Part shown: positions 1-6,829 of the stretch, piece by piece
How positions within the stretch are numbered: the stretch's first letter is position 1
How the letters are laid out: each line of letters begins with the position of its first letter
From: JAGLSB01 sp023135955
Lineage (GTDB): Bacteria > Bacteroidota > Bacteroidia > Bacteroidales > GCA-2748055
Length of the DNA: 10,746 nt
Direction: 5' to 3'
NCBI GenBank assembly: GCA_030673645.1
Contig: DAOVIO010000142.1
Coordinates: 1 to 10,746, forward strand
The notes under the pieces: model-generated
The model's database searches: none
What the model saw: only the letters and a program-made list of their open reading frames with translations
Told to the model about the DNA's origin: nothing
Program-made: the position numbers and the translations under genes

Positions 1-46
1 GACCAAGTGTTGCAATTACTTTTGTGTGGGATCTGTCATGTCGCAT
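1..46 (-). CDS. pyk: Pyruvate kinase, N-terminal fragment (runs off left edge)
   Basis: Only 15 codons and one base are visible, reading leftward from an ATG at 46-44. The peptide is MRHDRSHTKVIATLG, and the next codon begins with C, compatible with proline. The stretch TKVIATLGP matches the conserved start of pyruvate kinase (T-K-I/V-[VI]-A-T-[LI]-G-P), which converts phosphoenolpyruvate and ADP to pyruvate and ATP in glycolysis. No active-site motif lies inside the window, so the call rests on this short but characteristic N-terminus. The gene lies downstream of the CAP-domain gene in the same direction. A 113-base gap containing a repeat hairpin separates them, so it probably has its own promoter. 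I found no convincing TAnnTTTG box in front of it. Confidence 0.68.
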   Translation of the reverse strand, partial: MRHDRSHTKVIATLG

Positions 47-84
47 ATTGTGAGAATGTTAGTTTAAGAATGTAAATTATTGTT

Positions 85-148
85 GGTTGCTGGTTACTGG
101 TTGCTTGTTACTGGTTCTAGGGCATAACTAGACCAGTAACTAGCAACC
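85..148. repeat. Heptamer repeat forming a long hairpin between CAP gene and pyk
   Basis: Five consecutive 7-base units close to GGTTRCT run from 85 to 119. The complementary pattern (AGTAACY-type units) follows at 128-148. As a result 99-120 pairs with 128-148 as an almost perfect stem (one mismatch, one bulged base) with a 7-base loop. It lies between the CAP-gene stop and the pyk start. There is no T-run after the stem on the leftward strand, so it is not a standard intrinsic terminator, although it could act as a 3'-end stabiliser or weak barrier. Confidence 0.75.
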
Positions 149-159
149 TATCTTACCAC

Positions 160-768
160 CTATTTTCGGCCAAAATCCATAACACAATTAAAACGGTATT
201 CTTTATGATTTTGAATTGAAACTCCAATGCTGTTATAATCTGGATTTAGCATATTCTTTCTGTGTCCCAAGCTGTTTATACCTTCATCAATTAATAATTG
301 AAGAACATTATTTAAAGCATTTTCGAATCCATAAGCACAATTTTCTGCTACCGCATTGTATTTTCCCATTACAGGATCAAAACGTTTTTCAAATCGTTGA
401 TGACCGGTAGTACCATTTTTCCCTGATAATTCTGCATGTCCCAAGGCTATTTCAAAAAGATCTTTTTCTGGCTCTAACATCGGAAGGCTTTTTACTTTTT
501 CCAGATCCCGAAATAATGATCTGGTAAATTTCGTAGGTTTTTGACCTTGAAGAAAGTCTTCAAGAAAGCTTTCAGAAAACAATTTTCCGTCATACCTGGC
601 TAGATTTGTAAGTAGTATTACTTTCTTTTCTTCTTCAGATAAATATGAAGTATTCGCACCGGTATTTGCTTTGCTGATTACATCTTTATCCCATTGTTGC
701 ATGGCATCCTGACTAAACAGGCTCAACCAGAGAAAAAGTGCTGCTATGAATGTTATAAGTTTTTGCAT
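160..768 (-). CDS. Secreted CAP-domain (SCP/PR-1-like) protein
   Basis: Encodes 202 residues from the ATG at 768. An upstream in-frame start at 813 would put 15 polar residues before the hydrophobic stretch, so the 768 start, which begins directly with a signal peptide (residues 1-20, ending FSQ), is preferred. The mature part has the features of the CAP superfamily: a first histidine in GHAELSG (H111), the glutamate of AENCAYG (E142), a second histidine in SLGHRKNML (H169), and the closing NSIGVSI strand. These three residues form the CAP cavity, which can bind divalent metal. C144 and C195 could form a disulfide in the exported protein. Its biochemical function is unknown; bacterial members are secreted or envelope proteins. 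It follows the acetyltransferase gene by 93 bases that carry REP-like palindromes, so co-transcription is possible but not certain. Confidence 0.85.
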   Translation of the reverse strand: MQKLITFIAALFLWLSLFSQDAMQQWDKDVISKANTGANTSYLSEEEKKVILLTNLARYDGKLFSESFLEDFLQGQKPTKFTRSLFRDLEKVKSLPMLEPEKDLFEIALGHAELSGKNGTTGHQRFEKRFDPVMGKYNAVAENCAYGFENALNNVLQLLIDEGINSLGHRKNMLNPDYNSIGVSIQNHKEYRFNCVMDFGRK

Positions 769-797
769 TTTTAATAGAGTTTTTATATAAATGCTTA

Positions 798-857
798 TTT
801 CTGCTCCGCTCAATTACCGTGTCCCTCTTCGCTCATAGAAGCGGAGCCGAAATGAGC
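798..857. repeat. REP-like interlocked palindromes between GNAT and CAP genes
   Basis: Two inverted repeats interlock in this comparatively G+C-rich patch. The first is 798-810 with 840-852 (pattern TTTCxGCTCCGCT and its complement, 12 of 13 bases matching). The second is GCTCAT at 831-836 with ATGAGC at 852-857. GTCCC at 821-825 and GGGAC just inside the acetyltransferase gene add an outer pairing. The base composition stands out from the AT-rich surroundings, as REP-type intergenic repeats do. No transposase is nearby. Confidence 0.6.
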
Positions 858-861
858 ATCG

Positions 862-1302
862 TCAAGGGGACGAATCCCTCAACATATAAACATCATAATC
901 GTCAAAGACAAAAAATCCCAGATTTTCATATAATTTCTTTGCTATGTGATTATCCTTATGGACTTCCAATTTAACCTGAGCCTCTTTAGCTCTGATAAAT
1001 TTCATGGTTTCTTTAGCCAGAAGTTTTGCCAGGCCTTTTCCTTGCCAAATAGGTTTTATACCAAAATGATGAAGAAATAATCTACGTCCGTCGAATGTTA
1101 ACCAACTGGTGCCAATAATTTCATGACTTGTTATTTCCTTCATTACAATAAGTTTTCCGCCGAGCTCATTACAACTTATGATTGTGTTGGCTGTATCTCC
1201 TCTTTCTGAGTCCCCCATGCCTGTCTGAACCCAAAGTTCCTGAATTTCTTCGAATTCACTTTCGTTAAAATCAGTAAAAAAGAATTCTTTTTCAATCCCC
1301 AT
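862..1302 (-). CDS. GNAT-family N-acetyltransferase
   Basis: A 146-residue single-domain cytoplasmic protein of normal GNAT length. The acetyl-CoA pyrophosphate-binding loop is the QGKGLA segment at residues 87-92, in the context of FGIKPIWQGKGLAKLL. The motif B region is LEVHKDNHIAKKLYENLGF (about 112-130), with the N-x-x-A-x-x-L-Y-x-x-x-G-F signature that closes the fold. The substrate cannot be told from sequence. The ATG at 1302 lies 5 bases after the NfeD-family gene stop, which implies one transcript and probably translational coupling. The last codons, which encode the tail RDSSP, fall within the edge of a REP-like patch, so the extreme C-terminus may be repeat-derived. Nothing else in the operon suggests a specific acetylated target. 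Confidence 0.88.
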   Translation of the reverse strand: MGIEKEFFFTDFNESEFEEIQELWVQTGMGDSERGDTANTIISCNELGGKLIVMKEITSHEIIGTSWLTFDGRRLFLHHFGIKPIWQGKGLAKLLAKETMKFIRAKEAQVKLEVHKDNHIAKKLYENLGFFVFDDYDVYMLRDSSP

Positions 1303-1307
1303 TTTTA

Positions 1308-2720
1308 TCAGACTTTCTCTACGTGAATTTGTCCGGTTTCAAAACTTTTAACTATCACTTTTGATCCCTTATCAATATATCCAAGCTCTGATATGGCATC
1401 GTATGTTTCTCCCTCTATCTCAACCATTCCTGAAGGTCTTAAAACAGTATGTGCAATACCTTCTTTTCCGATTAATAAAATATTTTCACTTTCAACACCA
1501 ATGTATCCCTCCTCTGTTTTTTGTATTTTATTTAATGCTAGATGCGGAAAAAGTTTAGAAGTGAAAATCTGCTTTCCAAGAATGATACTCAGAATCAATG
1601 ATACAAATAATGAGATGATAACAAGTCCGGTAGCCTTTAGTAAAACGCTGAAAATAAGAGACATGTCGCCTGAGTCAAAAACTACATTATCGATCATGGC
1701 CATTACAAGTCCTCCAATGATCAATATGAGTCCTGTAGCACCAGCAACTCCAAATCCGGGAATGGCAAATATTTCTACTGCAATTAATATTATACCCAAA
1801 ACAAAAATGAGCATCTCCCAGTTATCGGCTAAGCCCTGAAGGTAAAGCGGGGCAAAGTATAAAATTGCTGCAAGTGCAGATAGTGCTATGGGAAATCCAA
1901 TTCCAGGGCTTTGCAATTCAAAATAAAGTCCGCCAACAATGCCCATAATCAACAAGGATTGTAGAACCGGACTAAGTAGCAAACCTATTATAATATCAAT
2001 AAAGGTCGGACTGTATTCAACGATCTCATATTCTTCAATACCTGCATGTTTAAGTAGTTCAGATATACTATTTACGATTCCTTCATTAAAATTATATTTA
2101 AGAGCTTCTTCGGCAGTAAATGTCAGTACTTTTCCTGTGTCGCTAACTTCAGGTATATAAATAGTAGGGTCTACCATTGCTTCTGCAATTGCAGGATCGC
2201 GTCTCCATTCAATTATTGTATCAGTACCGGTAATAATAGTGTCCTTTCCCTGTGCTTCAGCAGTGGCCCTCATAGTGGCTCTCATATAAGACTGATATTT
2301 ATCAGGAACCTGTTCTCCGGTTTGATTTACAACTGTAGCAGCTCCTATCTTTCCTCCTGGTTTCATATAGATACTGTCGCAGGCAATGGATATTAGAGCT
2401 CCTGCCGAGGCGGCATTATCGTCAATAAAAACATAAACAGGAATTTTAGAATTAAGAATTTTAGTACGAATGGAATCTGCCATATCTACTAAACCACCGT
2501 ATGTATTCATGTGAATAACAATTACGTCAGCACCTTTTTCTTTAGCTTCCTCGAATGCCTTTTGCGTTGTTCTCCAAATAGGTTTAGCAATTTGCTCTTT
2601 TATATCAAATTTATAAACCAATACTTTCGATGAAAGATTAGTCGTTTGAGCAGAGCTAAAGAAAAATACACCTATAGTAAGAAGTAAGGTGTAAAACGAG
2701 TTTCTCGAAATAATCTTCAT
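1308..2720 (-). CDS. NfeD-family membrane-bound serine protease (ClpP-like domain plus NfeD domain)
   Basis: 470 residues, the long (NfeD1b-type) form. A signal peptide covers about residues 1-25 (ending SSAQ). A ClpP/SppA-like protease domain follows at about 30-230, with the glycine-rich HMNTYGGLVD strand (70-79), the probable nucleophile S105 in AASAGALIS, and K141 in PDKYQSYMR as the candidate general base of a Ser-Lys dyad. Four to five membrane segments lie between about 243 and 381. A C-terminal OB-fold NfeD domain covers about 402-470 (GKEGIAHTVLRPSGMVEIEG). Family members are membrane proteases thought to act with SPFH/flotillin-like proteins on membrane partners, but no SPFH gene adjoins this one. 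The start codon overlaps the mqnA stop (ATGA), so the two are translationally coupled, and the GNAT gene follows after 5 bases. Confidence 0.92.
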   Translation of the reverse strand: MKIISRNSFYTLLLTIGVFFFSSAQTTNLSSKVLVYKFDIKEQIAKPIWRTTQKAFEEAKEKGADVIVIHMNTYGGLVDMADSIRTKILNSKIPVYVFIDDNAASAGALISIACDSIYMKPGGKIGAATVVNQTGEQVPDKYQSYMRATMRATAEAQGKDTIITGTDTIIEWRRDPAIAEAMVDPTIYIPEVSDTGKVLTFTAEEALKYNFNEGIVNSISELLKHAGIEEYEIVEYSPTFIDIIIGLLLSPVLQSLLIMGIVGGLYFELQSPGIGFPIALSALAAILYFAPLYLQGLADNWEMLIFVLGIILIAVEIFAIPGFGVAGATGLILIIGGLVMAMIDNVVFDSGDMSLIFSVLLKATGLVIISLFVSLILSIILGKQIFTSKLFPHLALNKIQKTEEGYIGVESENILLIGKEGIAHTVLRPSGMVEIEGETYDAISELGYIDKGSKVIVKSFETGQIHVEKV

Positions 2721-3481
2721 TTTTTTTGTTCTTGTTGTTGATTCAATAAATTTAAGAATAATTCCATTCCATCTCTAGCTTCAGAACCAAAATTATAGTT
2801 AATATTCTTATAAAAATATTCTTCCAGATTTATATCCACACCATTTAAATTAGGAATAAGATCCTGAATGATCATTTTTCGCATGCCGAGTCCTGCTTTC
2901 AGAGCTTTATCAAATTCAATAATAAATTCTCTGTTAATTTCCCTGTTTGCTATCCATGTGGCAAAAACAAAATCTTTTTCAGTAAATTTCTTCCATTCTT
3001 CAGAAAGATCATAAATCAGATAATCAGTTTTATAAAAAGAGAAGGCTCTGTCTCCAATAACCACATAAGCGGTTCCTTCAGGAATTTTCTTATTGACAAA
3101 ACCATGTTCTGCCTGTAAGAATTCAGGATTTATTTTCCAATGTTCCTTTGCCAGTAATCTAACCAGTTGAACCGAGGTTCGCGATTGATAATCAAGATAT
3201 ATGGTTTTAATTTCATTTAGAGCTGTTCCTGTAGCAAGTATTACAGATTTTACTTTCCCGCTGGCGCCGATCCCATAAGATGATATAAAGTGTTTTTCTT
3301 TTAAAGATTGAATGGCCACAACCGGAACAAGTCCGATGTCCACTTCTTTATTTAATAATTTCCTGTAACATTCGGCCGGTGTATCCAACTCTAAAATAAT
3401 ATTTTGTGAAATGGATGATTTTTCCAAGCCGTATATAAAGGGTAATGAATTGGTATATTTAACACAAGAAATCTTGTACAT
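2717..3481 (-). CDS. mqnA: Chorismate dehydratase, futalosine-pathway menaquinone biosynthesis
   Basis: 254 residues, matching MqnA length. MqnA dehydrates chorismate to 3-enolpyruvylbenzoate, the first step of the futalosine route to menaquinone. It has a periplasmic-binding-protein-like fold but no signal peptide, fitting a cytoplasmic enzyme. Diagnostic segments are VKYTNSLPF near the N-terminus (7-15), DIGLVPVVAI (48-57), the SSYGIGASGKVKSV region (67-80), DYQSRTSVQLVRLL (97-110) with the SRTS motif, IGDRAF (142-147), and the C-terminal NINYNFGSEARDGMELF (226-242). The SRTS and GDxA motifs favour MqnA over MqnD. It is the first gene of the leftward block and is divergent from purB. A weak -7-like box (TACTTTAG on the minus strand, 3502-3509) lies 20 bases upstream. 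Eight consecutive A residues precede the ATGA overlap with the next gene. Confidence 0.9.
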   Translation of the reverse strand: MYKISCVKYTNSLPFIYGLEKSSISQNIILELDTPAECYRKLLNKEVDIGLVPVVAIQSLKEKHFISSYGIGASGKVKSVILATGTALNEIKTIYLDYQSRTSVQLVRLLAKEHWKINPEFLQAEHGFVNKKIPEGTAYVVIGDRAFSFYKTDYLIYDLSEEWKKFTEKDFVFATWIANREINREFIIEFDKALKAGLGMRKMIIQDLIPNLNGVDINLEEYFYKNINYNFGSEARDGMELFLNLLNQQQEQKK

Positions 3482-3593
3482 GATTGTCTGATATTTCGAA
3501 GCTAAAGTATGAAAATTAGGTTTAAAACTGCTTGTATTAATAATGTTTTAACAGCAGGTTAGTAATTTTCTGAATAGTATGGGAAAAAACTAC

Positions 3594-3601
3594 TAAATTT
3601 G
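3594..3601 (+). promoter_or_regulatory. Putative purB -7 promoter box
   Basis: TAAATTTG matches the Bacteroidota -7 consensus TAnnTTTG. A weak -33-like TTCTG ends at 3572, 21 bases upstream. Transcription from here would start about 7 bases downstream and leave a leader of roughly a dozen bases before the ATG at 3620. The box covers a TTG at 3599 that is in frame with purB, which argues against that TTG as a start codon. Confidence 0.5.
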
Positions 3602-3619
3602 GATTTTAATAAGAAAACT

Positions 3620-4960
3620 ATGAATCACGAATTAACCGCAATTTCACCCATAGACGGCCGCTATAAGAATAAGGTCTCGGAACTATCAGAATATTTCTCT
3701 GAATTCGGGCTTATAAAGTACAGAGTAAAAGTAGAAGTGGAGTATTTTATTGCGATTTCCGGATTAGGATTGAAGGGCTTAACTGAATTGCCTTCAAATG
3801 CTAACGAGAAGATCAGACTAATTTATAAGAACTTTGACCTGGGAGATGCTCAAAGGATTAAAGACATTGAAAAAATAACCAATCATGATGTAAAAGCGGT
3901 AGAGTATTTTCTTAAGGAAGAATTTGATAAAATTGGTTTGTCAGATCAAAAGGAATTCCTGCATTTTGGTTTAACATCTCAGGATATAAATAATACAGCT
4001 ACTCCTCTTTCCCTAAAAGATGCTTTACAGATAGTTTTTTTTCCGGGGATAGAAAATCTGATTAATCAAATGGTTGGATTGGCCGAAGAATGGGAAAACA
4101 TTCCAATGCTTGCCAGAACTCATGGTCAGCCTGCCTCACCTACTCGCCTGGGGAAGGAGATTAGTGTATTCGTTAAACGACTTCAGATTCAATTCAACGA
4201 TTTAAAAAATCTTCCTTTTCCCGCTAAGTTTGGAGGAGCTACTGGTAATTTTAATGCTCATTTTGTTGCTTATCCTGAATTAGACTGGAGTGCATTTGGA
4301 AATACTTTTGTAAATCAGGTTCTTGGATTAGAGAGATCATTTCCAACAACTCAAATAGAGCATTATGATCAACTTTCTGCTATTTTTGATAATTTATCGA
4401 GAATAAATACTGTTTTAATTGACTTTTCCAGAGATGTTTGGACATATATTTCAATGGATTATTTCAAGCAGAAGATAAAAAAAGGTGAGATTGGCTCTTC
4501 GGCAATGCCTCATAAAGTAAATCCAATTGATTTCGAGAATGCAGAAGGTAATTTTGGTATTGCAAATGCTATTTATCGCCATTTATCTGAGAAATTGCCA
4601 ATTTCAAGATTACAACGGGATCTGACGGATTCAACAGTGCTTCGTAATATAGGAGTTCCTATATCACATAGCTTTATTGCTTTCAATTCATTGAGAAAGG
4701 GACTTGAAAAGATAATTGTTAATGAAAAAAAGATAGAGGAGGACCTGGAGAATAACTGGGCTGTGGTGGCTGAAGGAATTCAAACAATTTTACGCAGGGA
4801 GAACTACCCAAAACCATATGAGGCCTTGCTTGAACTTACACGAACTAATAATAAAATTGATCAAAATGCAATTATGGATTTCATAAGCAAACTGAAGGTA
4901 AGTGATGAAATTAAAGAAGAATTAATGAGAATTTCTCCAAAAACTTATACAGGGATATAG
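3620..4960 (+). CDS. purB: Adenylosuccinate lyase
   Basis: 446 residues from the ATG at 3620. PurB splits SAICAR to AICAR plus fumarate, and adenylosuccinate to AMP plus fumarate, in purine synthesis. The sequence follows the long E. coli-type PurB: the N-terminal LTAISPIDGRY (5-15), the HFGLTSQDINNTA region (115-127), the catalytic histidine in ARTHGQPASPTR (H168), and the superfamily signature GSSAMPHKVNPIDFENAEGN (292-311), whose mobile-loop serine (S293 or S294) is the proposed base. Length and C-terminus look complete. An in-frame TTG at 3599 would add seven residues but overlaps the likely promoter, so ATG is chosen. The exporter gene follows after 48 bases in the same direction, so read-through is plausible, although the functions are unrelated. 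Confidence 0.96.
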   Translation: MNHELTAISPIDGRYKNKVSELSEYFSEFGLIKYRVKVEVEYFIAISGLGLKGLTELPSNANEKIRLIYKNFDLGDAQRIKDIEKITNHDVKAVEYFLKEEFDKIGLSDQKEFLHFGLTSQDINNTATPLSLKDALQIVFFPGIENLINQMVGLAEEWENIPMLARTHGQPASPTRLGKEISVFVKRLQIQFNDLKNLPFPAKFGGATGNFNAHFVAYPELDWSAFGNTFVNQVLGLERSFPTTQIEHYDQLSAIFDNLSRINTVLIDFSRDVWTYISMDYFKQKIKKGEIGSSAMPHKVNPIDFENAEGNFGIANAIYRHLSEKLPISRLQRDLTDSTVLRNIGVPISHSFIAFNSLRKGLEKIIVNEKKIEEDLENNWAVVAEGIQTILRRENYPKPYEALLELTRTNNKIDQNAIMDFISKLKVSDEIKEELMRISPKTYTGI

Positions 4961-4962
4961 TA

Positions 4963-4993
4963 ATATTCAATCTTTTTCGTTTAGTTTGAATAT
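4963..4993. repeat. Inverted repeat between purB and the ABC exporter gene
   Basis: ATATTCAA at 4963-4970 is perfectly complementary to TTGAATAT at 4986-4993, with a 15-base spacer. It fills most of the 48-base gap. No T-run follows and the stem is AT-only except for one C-G pair, so it is a poor terminator. It could be an operator or have no function. Confidence 0.4.
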
Positions 4994-5008
4994 ATTCTAA
5001 GCAGCTTA

Positions 5009-6829
5009 ATGAATAAAATAGTCCGAATATCAAGATATTTATTACCTTTTAAATGGAATCTGATTCTCAGTATTTCATTTATGCTGTTTACCGCTTTATT
5101 TTCTATTTCCACATTGGCGCTTATAGCTCCCTTTCTAAATCTTTTATTCGGACAGACAGAACTGGTTACCGAGCCAGCAAAGCTTCAGCTTGGAATGGAT
5201 TCAATTATCCATTTCTTCAATTTTAAAATGAGTGAAATCATTATTTTTAAGGGAAAGGTATATGCTTTAATCTTTGTAGGCTTATTGGTATTATTTGCTA
5301 CTCTCTTTAAAAATATTTTCTTTTATTTTTCTAAATTTTTTATGATTCCGGCCCGTAGTGGTGTTGTTAGAGACATAAGAAATAAAATGTATAAGAAAAT
5401 TCTTAATCTGCCCCTGGGTTATTTTTCAGAAGAAAGAAAAGGGGATATTATTAGCCGGGTAGCACAGGATGCACAGGAAATTGAGATCTCCATCATCCGG
5501 TCTATAGAGATGTTATTAAAGGAGCCAATTCTGGTAATTGTTTATTTGTCGGGATTGTTTTTTATTTCCTTGGAATTGTCACTTTTTGTATTGGTGTTTT
5601 TGCCTCTTACAGGAATGATAATTGCGTGGATAGGGAAATCTTTGCGATCAACCTCACTCAAAGGACAGAAAAAATTAGGTATAATTATCTCTCATATAGA
5701 GGAAACACTTGTCGGATTGAGGATTATCAAAGCTTTTAATGCCGAGAGTAAAATGAGTGCCAGGTTTGAATCAACAAATAGTCTTTATACTCGTTTGCTT
5801 GTACGCATATTTCGTCGACAACAACTAGCCAGTCCGGTTAGCGAATTCCTGGGAGTAACAGTAATTGTTGTAGTACTTTGGTTCGGAGGGAAAATGGCAC
5901 TTGAAGGAACAGGATCTATAACTCCTTCAGGACTCATCGCTTATCTGGCAATTTTTTCTCAAATCATTCCGCCTTCCAAAGCGATAACAACTGGTTATTT
6001 TAATTTGCAAAAGGGTATGGCTTCTGCAGACAGGTTAGATGAGATTCTCGATGCAGAAGTTACAATTAAAGACAAAGAGAATGCCATTTCTAAAGTAAAC
6101 TTTGACAAAATTGTTAGCTATAAAAATGTTTCATTCAGATATGACAATGAATTGGTTCTGAAAGATATAAATCTTGATATTCCAAAGGGAAAATCAATAG
6201 CAATAGTTGGGCGATCTGGCTCAGGGAAATCTACTCTTGTCGATCTTCTTCCCAGATTCATTGATGTAATGGAAGGCGATATTCTTATTGATGGGATAAA
6301 TGTGAAAGATTTAAAACTGAAAGATTTAAGGAAATTGATGGGAATTGTAAGTCAGCAATCCATTTTGTTTAATGATACATTTTTCAATAATATAGCTTTT
6401 GGACTTGATAATGTTGAGGAGGAGGATGTTATTGCTGCAGCAAAAGTGGCAAATGCACATGAATTTATTATGGAAACACCGCTTCAATATCATACTAATA
6501 TTGGAGAAGGAGGAGGGAAGCTTTCAGGCGGTCAGCGTCAGAGGATAAGTATTGCCAGAGCAGTTTTGAAGAATCCACCAATTCTCATTTTGGATGAAGC
6601 AACTTCAGCATTAGATACAGAATCGGAAATGTTTGTCCAGGAAGCCATTGTAAAACTTATGCAGAACAGGACATCGATTGTTATTGCACATCGGTTATCG
6701 ACTGTAAAAAATGCAGATGTAATAGTCGTCCTTGATGAAGGAAGAATTGTGGAAATTGGAAAACATGAAGATCTGATAGAGAAAAAGGGTGGATTGTATA
6801 AGAAACTACATAAGCTGCAAATGTATTAA
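5009..6829 (+). CDS. MsbA-type ABC exporter (fused permease and ATPase)
   Basis: 606 residues, a half-transporter that should work as a homodimer in the inner membrane. The N-terminal permease domain (about 1-340) has membrane segments near 17-47, 84-112, 173-208, 279-296 and 308-322; a sixth is expected but less distinct. The ATPase domain (about 368-606) has every motif: Walker A GRSGSGKST (401-409), Q-loop SQQ (448-450), signature LSGGQ (505-509), Walker B ILILDE (525-530) with the following D-loop SALD, and the switch histidine H561 in AHRLST. The layout matches lipid A/phospholipid or multidrug exporters of the MsbA group. The stop codon overlaps the start of a glycosyltransferase gene (TAATG), which favours an envelope lipid or glycan substrate over drug export. 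Substrate assignment is inference. Confidence 0.93.
   Translation: MNKIVRISRYLLPFKWNLILSISFMLFTALFSISTLALIAPFLNLLFGQTELVTEPAKLQLGMDSIIHFFNFKMSEIIIFKGKVYALIFVGLLVLFATLFKNIFFYFSKFFMIPARSGVVRDIRNKMYKKILNLPLGYFSEERKGDIISRVAQDAQEIEISIIRSIEMLLKEPILVIVYLSGLFFISLELSLFVLVFLPLTGMIIAWIGKSLRSTSLKGQKKLGIIISHIEETLVGLRIIKAFNAESKMSARFESTNSLYTRLLVRIFRRQQLASPVSEFLGVTVIVVVLWFGGKMALEGTGSITPSGLIAYLAIFSQIIPPSKAITTGYFNLQKGMASADRLDEILDAEVTIKDKENAISKVNFDKIVSYKNVSFRYDNELVLKDINLDIPKGKSIAIVGRSGSGKSTLVDLLPRFIDVMEGDILIDGINVKDLKLKDLRKLMGIVSQQSILFNDTFFNNIAFGLDNVEEEDVIAAAKVANAHEFIMETPLQYHTNIGEGGGKLSGGQRQRISIARAVLKNPPILILDEATSALDTESEMFVQEAIVKLMQNRTSIVIAHRLSTVKNADVIVVLDEGRIVEIGKHEDLIEKKGGLYKKLHKLQMY

Noticed and set aside
17..24. 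TACTTTTG on the plus strand, an exact -7 consensus match
   Set aside because: It lies within the start of the leftward pyk reading frame, no rightward gene follows before the convergent CAP gene, and any -33 box would be outside the window.
85..148. Heptamer array considered as a CRISPR-like repeat
   Set aside because: Units are 7 bases with no spacers, and no cas genes are present.
769..813. In-frame upstream start that lengthens the CAP protein by 15 residues
   Set aside because: The extension would bury the signal peptide behind a polar segment; the start at 768 places it at the N-terminus.
866..884. GGGGACGAATCCCTC resembles the T-arm of the tRNA-Ser in this window (GGGGG-TTCGAAT-CCCTC)
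   Set aside because: There is no acceptor stem, anticodon arm or D-arm around it, and the segment is coding sequence at the end of the GNAT gene. Treated as chance or part of the REP-like patch.
4961..5008. Possible separate promoter for the ABC exporter (TTAGTTTG)
   Set aside because: Only a partial match to TAnnTTTG and no -33 element at the right distance, so not listed as a promoter.
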